Positions 7,265 to 15,173 of a stretch of DNA of 64,000 nt are shown here, in pieces; within the stretch, counting starts at the first letter, position 1, and each line of letters opens with the position of its first letter. The stretch comes from Aestuariibius violaceus (GTDB lineage: Bacteria > Pseudomonadota > Alphaproteobacteria > Rhodobacterales > Rhodobacteraceae). The notes beneath the pieces were generated by a model, which saw only the letters and a list, made by a program, of their open reading frames with translations, was not told where the DNA came from and made no database searches. The position numbers and the translations under genes were made by a program. The DNA lies in assembly GCF_040779325.2 (NCBI RefSeq), contig NZ_JBFONT020000005.1, positions 124,001 to 188,000 of the forward strand. The letters run 5' to 3'.

Positions 7265-8704
7265 TTGAGCACGCTCTGGACCTCTTCCGATATCGAGACC
7301 GCGACGGGCGGTGTGGCCAGCCATCCGTTCGAGGCGGACGGGCTTTCGATCGACACGCGAACACTGGTGCCCGGCGACCTGTTCATTGCCCTGAAGGTTG
7401 CGCGGGACGGGCATGACTTTCTCGCAGCTGCCTTTGAAGGTGGCGCGGCGGGAGCGCTGGTCACGCACCGCCCCGAGGGCCTGGCCGACGACTTTCCCCT
7501 TGTCTTAGTCGAGGACGTGCAAGCCGCGCTGGAAGCTCTGGGACGGGCGGGGCGGACGCGGACGCAAGCGAAAGTGCTGGGGATCACAGGATCGGTCGGG
7601 AAGACCTCGACCAAGGAGATGCTGCGGACGGTTTTAGAGCGGCAGGGGCGGGTCCACGTGCCCGAAGCCTCTTACAACAATCAGTGGGGCGTGCCGCTGA
7701 CGCTGGCGCGGATGCCGGTCGAGACCGACTATGCGGTAATAGAGATCGGGATGAACAATCCGGGAGAGATCGCCCCTCTGTCGAGGATGTCGGATCTGGA
7801 TGTGGCGCTGATCACCACGGTGGCGCCCGCCCATTTGGCGGCGTTCGAGAGTGTCGAGGGGATCGCGCGAGAGAAAGCCTCGATCTTTGAAGGGCTTCGG
7901 GCCGGTGGCCGCGCGATCGTCAACGCCGATATCGAGACCACCCCGATCCTCGTGGAGGCCGCTAAGGCGGCGGGTGCGGAGGCCATCTTCTTTGGCGAGA
8001 CAGGGCGGGATTGGCGGCTGACCGATCTGCGGTTGAGCGATGCTGCAACGGTCTTGCAGGCCGAGCATGGAGGCGAGGATTGGCTCTTCAAGCTCAGCGT
8101 GCCGGGACCGCATTTTGCCATGAATGCTCTGGGCGCGCTGGCCGCGGTCGAGGCCTTGGGGGCCGATGCGGGGCGTGCGGCGCAGGACCTGGCCCGGTGG
8201 CAGCCCTATGAGGGGCGCGGGACACGGGAGACGCTGATCCTCGACGACGCCGAAGAGGGGCTCAGCTTCGATCTGATCGATGACGCGTTCAACGCCAACC
8301 CGGCCTCGGTCGAGGCGGGACTTGCCGTGCTTGCCGCCGCAAGCCCGCGGGACGGGATCGGGCGGATCGGCCGGGGGCGGCGGATCGCGATTCTGGGCGA
8401 TATGCTGGAGCTTGGACAGACGGAGGAGGCGCTTCACCGCGATATCGCAGCGTTGCCATCGGTCGCGCAGATCGACCTGATCCACTGCGTGGGACCGCTG
8501 ATGAAGGCGCTGCACGCCACGCTGCCAGAGGTGAAGCGGGGGCGCTGGTGCGAGACGTCGGAGGAGTTGGCCACGGTTGCGAGGACGCTGGTTGATGCAG
8601 GGGATGTTGTTCTGGTCAAGGGTTCCAAGAGTATCAAGCTGCCCCGCGTCGTTGACGCGTTGCGGAAACTCGGGCATCCGGGCCCGCAAAACGAAGAACG
8701 ATAA
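7265..8704 (+). CDS. murF: UDP-N-acetylmuramoyl-tripeptide--D-alanyl-D-alanine ligase
   Basis: MurF adds D-Ala-D-Ala to complete the UDP-MurNAc pentapeptide. The 479-residue protein shows the Mur N-terminal domain (FEADGLSIDTRTLVPGDLF), the ATP loop GITGSVGKTSTKEML, and the motifs SYNNQWGVPLTL and IEIGMNNPGEI typical of MurF. The start is uncertain. I chose TTG 7265 because GAAGG lies nine bases upstream and the translated N terminus then fits the family; a GTG at about 7232 would add 11 residues. The frame is also open far upstream inside murE, which is not credible. It is separated from murE by 58 bases. Confidence 0.92.
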   Translation: MSTLWTSSDIETATGGVASHPFEADGLSIDTRTLVPGDLFIALKVARDGHDFLAAAFEGGAAGALVTHRPEGLADDFPLVLVEDVQAALEALGRAGRTRTQAKVLGITGSVGKTSTKEMLRTVLERQGRVHVPEASYNNQWGVPLTLARMPVETDYAVIEIGMNNPGEIAPLSRMSDLDVALITTVAPAHLAAFESVEGIAREKASIFEGLRAGGRAIVNADIETTPILVEAAKAAGAEAIFFGETGRDWRLTDLRLSDAATVLQAEHGGEDWLFKLSVPGPHFAMNALGALAAVEALGADAGRAAQDLARWQPYEGRGTRETLILDDAEEGLSFDLIDDAFNANPASVEAGLAVLAAASPRDGIGRIGRGRRIAILGDMLELGQTEEALHRDIAALPSVAQIDLIHCVGPLMKALHATLPEVKRGRWCETSEELATVARTLVDAGDVVLVKGSKSIKLPRVVDALRKLGHPGPQNEER

Positions 8705-8728
8705 CCGAGGGGCGAAAGGGGCACGCGC

Positions 8729-9811
8729 ATGCTCTACTGGCTGACCGCGCTGTCCGATGGCGGCGATGTATTCAATCTTTTCCGCTACATCACGTTTCGG
8801 GCGGGCGGTGCGTTTCTGACGGCGCTGACCTTCGGGTTCATGTTCGGGCCGCCGCTGATCAACGTGCTCAGGCAGCGGCAGGGCAAGGGCCAGCCGATCC
8901 GAGACGACGGGCCGGAGGGGCATTTCGTGAAGGCGGGGACGCCGACGATGGGGGGGCTCCTGATCGTGGGGGCACTTCTGACGTCGACGCTGCTCTGGGC
9001 GCGGCTGGACAATCCGTTCGTCTGGATGGTGATCCTCGTGACGCTGGCCTTCGCGATGATCGGGTTCGCGGACGACTACGCCAAGGTGGCCAAGCAATCG
9101 AGCGAGGGGGTGTCGGGGAAGCTGCGGCTTGCCGTCGGCTTTGGCGTTGCGGCGCTGGCGGGGAGTTGGGCGGCGATCGTGCATCCCGATGAGCTGACCA
9201 ACCAGCTTGCCTTGCCCATCTTCAAGGATACGCTGATAAATCTCGGTTTTCTGTTCGTGCCCTTCGCGATGATCGTCATTGTCGGCGCGGCAAATGCCGT
9301 CAACCTCACCGACGGGCTGGACGGCCTCGCGATCATGCCGGTGATGATCGCCTCCGGGACGCTCGGGATCATCGCCTACGCGGTCGGCCGGACGGATTTC
9401 ACCGAGTATCTTGACGTGCATTACGTGGCTGGGACGGGGGAGATCCTGATTTTCTGTGCCGCGCTGATCGGTGGGGGGCTCGGGTTTCTTTGGTACAACG
9501 CTCCACCGGCTGCGGTGTTCATGGGCGATACGGGATCGCTCGCCCTTGGGGGCGCTTTAGGGGCCATTGCTGTAGCAACGAAGCACGAGATTGTTTTCGC
9601 TATCGTCGGCGGGATCTTCGTGGTCGAGGCACTGTCGGTGATGATTCAGGTGTTCTATTTCAAGCGGACGGGGAAGCGGGTTTTCCTCATGGCGCCGATC
9701 CACCATCATTATGAAAAGAAGGGTTGGGCGGAATCGACCATCGTGATCCGGTTCTGGATTATCGCGCTGATCCTCGCGATGATCGGGCTGGCGACGTTGA
9801 AGGTGAGATGA
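8729..9811 (+). CDS. mraY: Phospho-N-acetylmuramoyl-pentapeptide-transferase MraY
   Basis: MraY transfers phospho-MurNAc-pentapeptide to undecaprenyl phosphate, forming lipid I at the inner face of the membrane. The 360-residue protein has about ten hydrophobic helices. It carries the acidic motif FADDYAKV, NLTDGLDGLA, MGDTGSLALGG and the histidine-rich loop APIHHHYEKKG. The N terminus (MLYWLTALSDGG) matches the family. Its stop overlaps the next start as ATGA. Confidence 0.96.
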   Translation: MLYWLTALSDGGDVFNLFRYITFRAGGAFLTALTFGFMFGPPLINVLRQRQGKGQPIRDDGPEGHFVKAGTPTMGGLLIVGALLTSTLLWARLDNPFVWMVILVTLAFAMIGFADDYAKVAKQSSEGVSGKLRLAVGFGVAALAGSWAAIVHPDELTNQLALPIFKDTLINLGFLFVPFAMIVIVGAANAVNLTDGLDGLAIMPVMIASGTLGIIAYAVGRTDFTEYLDVHYVAGTGEILIFCAALIGGGLGFLWYNAPPAAVFMGDTGSLALGGALGAIAVATKHEIVFAIVGGIFVVEALSVMIQVFYFKRTGKRVFLMAPIHHHYEKKGWAESTIVIRFWIIALILAMIGLATLKVR

Positions 9812-10212
9812 CGCCTGTACGGGAGCCCCATGCCATGATTTCGGGCATGGATCCGGTCTTGCGGCCGGACGCCTTTGTGTTCGTGACATCGGACGATCCC
9901 GCGCTTTGCCAGCACGCGATCGCGAGTTTCCGAGAGGATGAGGGACAAAGCCTGATCCTGCCGGAAGGGATCGCCCGTCAGGCCGGTTTGCCGTGCGATC
10001 TGCCTATGGCGTGGATCACGCTGCGTGTCGTTTCGGCCCTTGACGGGGTCGGGCTGACGGCCGCGGTGTCGACGGTTCTGGCTGAGGCCGGCATCGCCTG
10101 CAATGTCGTCGCGGGGCGGCATCACGACCATCTTTTCGTGCCGAAGGACCGGGCGCAGGAGGCCGTGGCTCTGCTGCGGGAGCGGGCGGCTGCGGAGGGA
10201 CGCGCGTCATGA
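9808..10212 (+). CDS. ACT domain-containing protein (COG3602-like) inside the dcw operon
   Basis: A 134-residue soluble protein that resembles the ACT_7/COG3602 group: a first segment around FVFVTSDDP and a second ACT-type beta-alpha-beta unit (WITLRVVSALDGVGLTAAVS, then GRHHDHLFVP). ACT domains usually bind small ligands such as amino acids. The ligand here is unknown. ATG 9808 overlaps the mraY stop and the gene's own stop overlaps the murD start, so it is translated with cell-wall genes and may regulate precursor synthesis, though that is inference. It is not a standard dcw member. Confidence 0.85.
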   Translation: MTPVREPHAMISGMDPVLRPDAFVFVTSDDPALCQHAIASFREDEGQSLILPEGIARQAGLPCDLPMAWITLRVVSALDGVGLTAAVSTVLAEAGIACNVVAGRHHDHLFVPKDRAQEAVALLRERAAAEGRAS

Positions 10213-11603
10213 TCCCGGTTCGTGGATATGGCGGGAAAACCGTTGCGGTGCTTGGACTTGGGCGGTCCGGGCTGACGGCGGCGCGGGCGCTTGAGGCGGG
10301 TGGCGCTGAGGCCGTGGCCTGGGACGACGGGGCCGCGGCAAGGGACCGGGCGGAGGGCGAGGGGATCGTTCTTCGGGATCTGACGCAGGGCGGGGCGTTC
10401 GACGGAGTTTCGGCGCTGATCGTGAGCCCCGGCATTCCGCATCTGTATCCCACGCCGCATCCGGTGATCGCTGCGGCCTGGGAGGCGGGGGTGCCGGTCG
10501 ACAACGATATCGGGTTGTTCTTCCGGTCGTTCGGGAACGGCGATTGGGACAAGTTCGACACCACGCCCCGGGTGATTGCCGTGACGGGTTCGAATGGAAA
10601 ATCAACGACTTCGGCCCTGATACATCATGTGCTGGAAGAGGCCGGGCGACCGGCGCAGCTGGCGGGGAATATCGGGCGCGGGGTGCTGGATATCGAGCCC
10701 GCCCGGGACGGGGAGGTGGTGGTGCTGGAGCTGTCGTCTTACCAGACCGACCTTGCCCGGGCGCTGACGCCGGACATCGCCGTCTTCACCAATCTGACGC
10801 CGGATCATCTGGACCGGCATGGCGGGATGGGCGGATATTTCGCCGCAAAAAGAAGGCTTTTCGCCGAGGGCGGCCCGGATCGGGCGGTGATCGGGGTGGA
10901 CGAGGTCGAGGGGCGGTATTTGGCCAATCAGCTGGCCGAGGACGGGGCGGAGATGCGGGTGATCCGCGTGTCGGCCGAGCGCAAGCTGGACGGGCCCGGA
11001 TGGGCGGTCTTTGCCAGGAAAGGGTTTCTGGCGGAGTGGCGCGGGGGACGGCAGGCCGGGTCGATTGATTTGAGGGATATCAAGGGCTTGCCGGGCGCTC
11101 ATAATCATCAGAATGCGTGCGCGGCCTATGGTGCCTTGAGGGCCATCGGGCTGGGGCCGAAGGCGATCGAGCGGGGGTTTGCGAGCTTTGCCGGGCTGCC
11201 GCACCGGTCCCAGCGGATCGCCGAGAAAGACGGCGTTGTCTTCGTCAATGACAGCAAGGCGACCAACGTGGATGCGGCGGCGAAGGCGCTGGCGGCGTTT
11301 CCGAAAATTCGCTGGATCTGCGGGGGGTTACAGAAGGAAGGGGGTCTGGACGGGCTCGCCTCGGATCACGTTCTGAAGGCCTATGTGATCGGGCGGGAGG
11401 CGGAGGCGTTCGCGCGGCAATTGTCTTGTGAATCAGAGGTTTGCGGGACAATGGCGGTGGCCGTCGCTCGGGCGGTCGAGGAGGCGGAACCGGGGGAAAC
11501 AGTGCTTTTGGCGCCAGCGGCGGCGAGTTTCGATCAGTATGACAGCTTTGAGCGGCGGGGCGAGGATTTCGCGGAGCAGGTCGCGGCCTGCCTGACGTCC
11601 TGA
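10209..11603 (+). CDS. murD: UDP-N-acetylmuramoyl-L-alanine--D-glutamate ligase
   Basis: MurD adds D-glutamate to UDP-MurNAc-L-Ala. The 464-residue protein shows an N-terminal Rossmann-like loop VLGLGRSGLTAARAL, the ATP-binding loop AVTGSNGKSTTSAL, ELSSYQTD, NLTPDHLDRHGGM and the C-terminal FVNDSKATNVDAA. ATG 10209 overlaps the preceding ACT gene by four bases. In most relatives ftsW and murG follow directly. Here the co-directional run ends, 222 gene-free bases follow, and the next gene (putA) is on the opposite strand. Confidence 0.95.
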   Translation: MIPVRGYGGKTVAVLGLGRSGLTAARALEAGGAEAVAWDDGAAARDRAEGEGIVLRDLTQGGAFDGVSALIVSPGIPHLYPTPHPVIAAAWEAGVPVDNDIGLFFRSFGNGDWDKFDTTPRVIAVTGSNGKSTTSALIHHVLEEAGRPAQLAGNIGRGVLDIEPARDGEVVVLELSSYQTDLARALTPDIAVFTNLTPDHLDRHGGMGGYFAAKRRLFAEGGPDRAVIGVDEVEGRYLANQLAEDGAEMRVIRVSAERKLDGPGWAVFARKGFLAEWRGGRQAGSIDLRDIKGLPGAHNHQNACAAYGALRAIGLGPKAIERGFASFAGLPHRSQRIAEKDGVVFVNDSKATNVDAAAKALAAFPKIRWICGGLQKEGGLDGLASDHVLKAYVIGREAEAFARQLSCESEVCGTMAVAVARAVEEAEPGETVLLAPAAASFDQYDSFERRGEDFAEQVAACLTS

Positions 11604-11688
11604 CCTATTAGCGCCTGCTTATCGGTGGGCTTGCGCGACGGGCCGCGAATCAGGGGTTAACGCCTGCAAAATCACGGAAATGGCGTGT

Positions 11689-11724
11689 CGGCATCCGGTC
11701 GGCATCGCGTCGGCTTTTTGTCGG
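11689..11724. repeat. 36-base interspersed repeat, copy 1 (three 11-base units plus CGG)
   Basis: CGG is followed by three 11-base units, CATCCGGTCGG, CATCGCGTCGG and CTTTTTGTCGG, then A. Copies with the same architecture and exactly the same length lie at 33479-33514 and 58269-58304. This copy sits between murD and putA and is followed by a small inverted repeat (GTCGGAC at 11720-11726, GTCCGAC at 11732-11738). I found no coding frame here. Confidence 0.8.
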
Positions 11725-11825
11725 ACATCTCGTCCGACTTGGGCGGGGTAACGGACCGTCCGGTGGGTTTTTCGCCCGCAACACGCGTTGACAATGCGCT
11801 GATCTGGGGCGGATTGTTTCTGGCG

Positions 11826-14800
11826 CTATCCGTCGTCCGATAGCGCGATGAGGGAGGCGTTGCCGCCGGCGGCGGTGGTGTCGGTGGAGGTCACGCGTTC
11901 CTCGACGAAGCGGGTGAGGTAGAGCGGCCCGCCTGCCTTGGGGCCGGTGCCGGAGAGGCCGCGGCCGCCGAAGGGCTGGCTGCCGACGATGGCGCCGATC
12001 TGGTTGCGGTTGACGTAGAGGTTTCCGGCTTCGATCCGGCCGAGGACTTTGGCGATCTTGGCCTCGATCCGGCTGTGGATCGCGAAGGTGAGGCCGTAGC
12101 CGGTGGCGTTGATCTCTTCGATGACCTTGTCGAGGTCGGCGGCGGCATAGCGTTTGACGTGGAGGATGGGGCCGAAGATCTCCTCCGTCAGGCGGTCGTC
12201 TGGCCGCAGGTCGAGGATGGTGGGCGGCATGAAGAGGCCGCCCGGCGCGTCGGCCTGCCAGTGCAGGCGGTCCTGCCAATGCGCGACATGGGCCTTGAGA
12301 CGGTCGAGGGCGGGCTGGTCGATGACCGGGCCGATATCGGTGGCCGGGTCGAGCGGGTCGCCCATGCGCAGCGTCGCGGCGGCGCCGGTGATCATGGTGA
12401 GGATGCGGTCGGCCACGTCCTCTTGCACGTAAAGGATGCGGCAGGCCGAGCAGCGCTGCCCGGCGGAGCGGAAGGCGGATGCGGTGACGTCGTCGGCCAC
12501 CTGTTCGGGCAGCGCCGTCGCGTCGGCGATCATCGCGTTGACGCCGCCGGTTTCGGCGATGAGCGGGACGATGGGGCCGTCGGAGGCGGCGAGCGCCCGC
12601 TGGATCGCCTTTGCGGTGGCGGTGGAGCCGGTGAAGACGACGCCTGCGGTGTCGGGGTGGCTGGTAAGGGCGGCGCCGGTTTCCGTGCCGCCGGGGACGA
12701 GGTGGAGGGCGTCTTTCGGGACGCCTGCCTTGTGCAGGATGTCGATCGCGGCTTTCGCGATGGCGGGGGTCTGGGGCGCCGGTTTGGCGGCGACGGTGTT
12801 GCCGGTGGCGAGCGCGGCGGCGACCTGGCCCAGGAAGATCGCCAGCGGGAAGTTCCAGGGGGCGATGGCCACGAAGGGGCCGCGGCCGGTGAGGGTGTGG
12901 ACGTTTTCCTCTCCGGCGGGGCCGGGGAGGGGGGTGGTGACCATGATCCGGCGCGCCTCGGCCGCGTAGTAGCGCAGGAAATCGGCGGCCTCGCGGATTT
13001 CGGCGATGCCGTCGTCGATGGTCTTGCCGGCCTCGCGGGCGAGAATGGACATGAGTTGCGCGCGGTCGTCCTCAAGCGCGTCGGCGGCTGTTTCGAGGAT
13101 CGCGGCACGGTCTTCGACGGGGGTGTCGCGCCAGGCGGGGAAGGCCTTGGCGAGCGTTTCCATTGCGCGGTTGGCGTCGGCGGGGGTGGCCTCCGGCGGC
13201 GCCTGCGGGGCGGGGGCGGCCTGCATGGCGGCGGTGATGGGGTCAAGCTCGGCCCGGTGGCCGAATTCGATGCCCGCGGAGTTCTTGCGGGGGCGGAAGA
13301 TGTCCTTCGGCAGCGGGATCTGCGGGTGGCGCGGGGCGTGGTCGCGGAGCGCGTCGGAGGGACGTTCGAGGAGTTCGGAAACGGGGATGGCGCGGTCGCC
13401 CGCCTGGGCCACGAAGGAGGAGTTGGCGCCGTTTTCGAGGAGGCGCCGGACGAGATAGGCGAGAAGGTCGCGGTGGCCGCCGACCGGGGCGTAGATCCGG
13501 CAGGGGATGGGGCCCGCCTCGCCCACGCCCGCGCCTTCGGAGATCTGGTGGTAGAGGTCTTCGCCCATGCCGTGGAGGCGCTGGAATTCGAACCCGCCGC
13601 GGTTGTCGCCCGGGCGGGCCTTGGCCATGTCGAGGATCGTGGCGACGGTCAGCGCGTTGTGGGTCGCGAATTGCGGGTAGATCACGTCGCGCCGGTCGAG
13701 AAGCGCATCGGCGCAGGCGAGGTAGCTGACATCGGTCGCGGGTTTGCGGGTGAAGACGGGGAAGTCGTGGGCGCCTTCGACCTGGGCGCGCTTGACCTCG
13801 GTATCCCAGTAGGCGCCCTTGACGAGGCGGATCATCATGCGGGCGCCCTTGGCGGCGGCGAGATCGGCGCACCAGTTCACCACGTGTAGGGCACGTTTCG
13901 CATAGGCCTGGATGGCGAGGCCGAAGCCGTCCCAGCCGCGCAGGGTCGGGTCGGAGAAGACGGCGGCGATGACGTCGAGGGAAAGCTCGAGGCGGTCCTG
14001 TTCCTCGGCATCGACGGTGAAGTTCAGGTCGTGGGATTTTGCGGCGCGGGCGAGGTGCAGGACGGTCGGGACAAGCTCGGCCAGGACGGCGTCGCGGTTG
14101 CGGGGCTCGTAGCGCGGGTGGAGGGCGGAGAGCTTGACCGAGATGCCCGGGCGGTCGGGCAGGGCGCCCCTGGCGGAGGCGCCGATATGGTCGATGGCGT
14201 CGGCATAGGACTGGGCGTAGCGGTCGGCGTCGGCCCGCGTGCGGGCGCCTTCGCCGAGCATATCGTAGGAGAAGCGGTAGCCTTCGGCCTGGAGGGGACG
14301 GGCGCGTTTCAGCGCCTCTTCGATGGTGCGGCCGAGGACGAATTGGTGGCCGAGATAGCGCATCGCCTGGCGCACGCCCTGGCGGACGGCGGGGCCGCCG
14401 ATGCGGCGGACGGTGCTGGAGAGGATGCCTTCGGGCGTTTCGCCGGGCCGGACGATGCGGGTGGAGAGGCCGAGGCCCCAGGTGGCGGCGTTGACGAAGA
14501 GCGTGTCGGCGTGGTCAGCATGGGTCCAGTCGCCCGCGCCGATCTTGTCGGCGATGAGCGCGTCCTGGGTGGCGGCGTCGGGCACGCGCAGGAGCGCTTC
14601 GGCCATGACCATGAGCGCAAGGCCTTCCTTGGTGGAGAGGCCGTGGTCGCGCAGGAAATCCTCCAAGCCTCCGATGCGGCCCGCGCGGGCGCGGATGCCT
14701 TCGATGAGGGCGCGGGCGTCGCGGTCGATCCGCGCCTCTGCCTGATCGTCGCGCTTGACGCGGGCGAGGAGGTCGGGGACGAGGGTCTCGTCGGGCGGCG

Positions 14801-14846
14801 CAAACGGGGCATCGAATTGCGGCAGGATCGGGTCGGGCGCGTTCAT
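11826..14846 (-). CDS. putA: Bifunctional proline dehydrogenase / L-glutamate gamma-semialdehyde dehydrogenase
   Basis: PutA oxidises proline to glutamate in two steps, with FAD in the first domain and NAD+ in the second. The 1006-residue protein has the proline dehydrogenase barrel in the first half (GISVKLSALHPRYE, MIRLVKGAYWDTEVK, FATHN, YAPVGGHRDLLAYLVRRLLENG). The aldehyde dehydrogenase half carries VAIAPWNFPLAI, the general base region AETGGVN and the catalytic Cys in SAGQRCSACR. The length fits the short type A PutA without an N-terminal ribbon-helix-helix repressor domain. I chose ATG 14846, which has AGGAGG just upstream; the frame extends to 15122 without family support. No putR regulator is adjacent. 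Confidence 0.95.
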   Translation of the reverse strand: MNAPDPILPQFDAPFAPPDETLVPDLLARVKRDDQAEARIDRDARALIEGIRARAGRIGGLEDFLRDHGLSTKEGLALMVMAEALLRVPDAATQDALIADKIGAGDWTHADHADTLFVNAATWGLGLSTRIVRPGETPEGILSSTVRRIGGPAVRQGVRQAMRYLGHQFVLGRTIEEALKRARPLQAEGYRFSYDMLGEGARTRADADRYAQSYADAIDHIGASARGALPDRPGISVKLSALHPRYEPRNRDAVLAELVPTVLHLARAAKSHDLNFTVDAEEQDRLELSLDVIAAVFSDPTLRGWDGFGLAIQAYAKRALHVVNWCADLAAAKGARMMIRLVKGAYWDTEVKRAQVEGAHDFPVFTRKPATDVSYLACADALLDRRDVIYPQFATHNALTVATILDMAKARPGDNRGGFEFQRLHGMGEDLYHQISEGAGVGEAGPIPCRIYAPVGGHRDLLAYLVRRLLENGANSSFVAQAGDRAIPVSELLERPSDALRDHAPRHPQIPLPKDIFRPRKNSAGIEFGHRAELDPITAAMQAAPAPQAPPEATPADANRAMETLAKAFPAWRDTPVEDRAAILETAADALEDDRAQLMSILAREAGKTIDDGIAEIREAADFLRYYAAEARRIMVTTPLPGPAGEENVHTLTGRGPFVAIAPWNFPLAIFLGQVAAALATGNTVAAKPAPQTPAIAKAAIDILHKAGVPKDALHLVPGGTETGAALTSHPDTAGVVFTGSTATAKAIQRALAASDGPIVPLIAETGGVNAMIADATALPEQVADDVTASAFRSAGQRCSACRILYVQEDVADRILTMITGAAATLRMGDPLDPATDIGPVIDQPALDRLKAHVAHWQDRLHWQADAPGGLFMPPTILDLRPDDRLTEEIFGPILHVKRYAAADLDKVIEEINATGYGLTFAIHSRIEAKIAKVLGRIEAGNLYVNRNQIGAIVGSQPFGGRGLSGTGPKAGGPLYLTRFVEERVTSTDTTAAGGNASLIALSDDG

Positions 14847-15173
14847 CGGCAATCCTCCTGCACCATGGTCGCGCGGGGGCCGCGGGAAGGCAAGCTGTGG
14901 GCGCGGTAGAGATGTTGGCGGTTTCATCAACCCACGGATGAAGCCGGAAAATTCTGGTGCGCGGGAGACACAATGGGCCCGCAAATGGTCGCGTCGGCGG
15001 ATCGCCGCTCTGGCTTGCAGGGTGCCGGAAGTTTCAACAATAACAGGCAGTAAGCGTGATTTAAGACGTTGAAATAACAGATTAGCATCACGTTTTGGCC
15101 AGATTCGGTTGGAACAAACCATGAGATGGCACGAGTGCGTCTAGTTTAGCGGTGATATGATTTCGGAACTGGA
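14847..15173. other. Divergent intergenic region between putA and the Ser/Thr kinase gene
   Basis: There are 327 gene-free bases. The putA-proximal part is GC-rich. From about 15030 onward the DNA becomes AT-rich (runs such as GTGATTTAAGACG and AATAACAGATTAGCATCACG), as expected for promoters of the kinase operon. I could not identify a clear -35/-10 pair or operator. The putA frame stays open through most of it, but without codon or homology support. Confidence 0.4.

Noticed and set aside
12075..13889. A 604-codon open frame on the plus strand opposite putA
   Set aside because: It is Gly/Asp/Arg-rich, has no ribosome binding site or family motif, and is the antisense shadow of a well-supported gene in GC-rich DNA.
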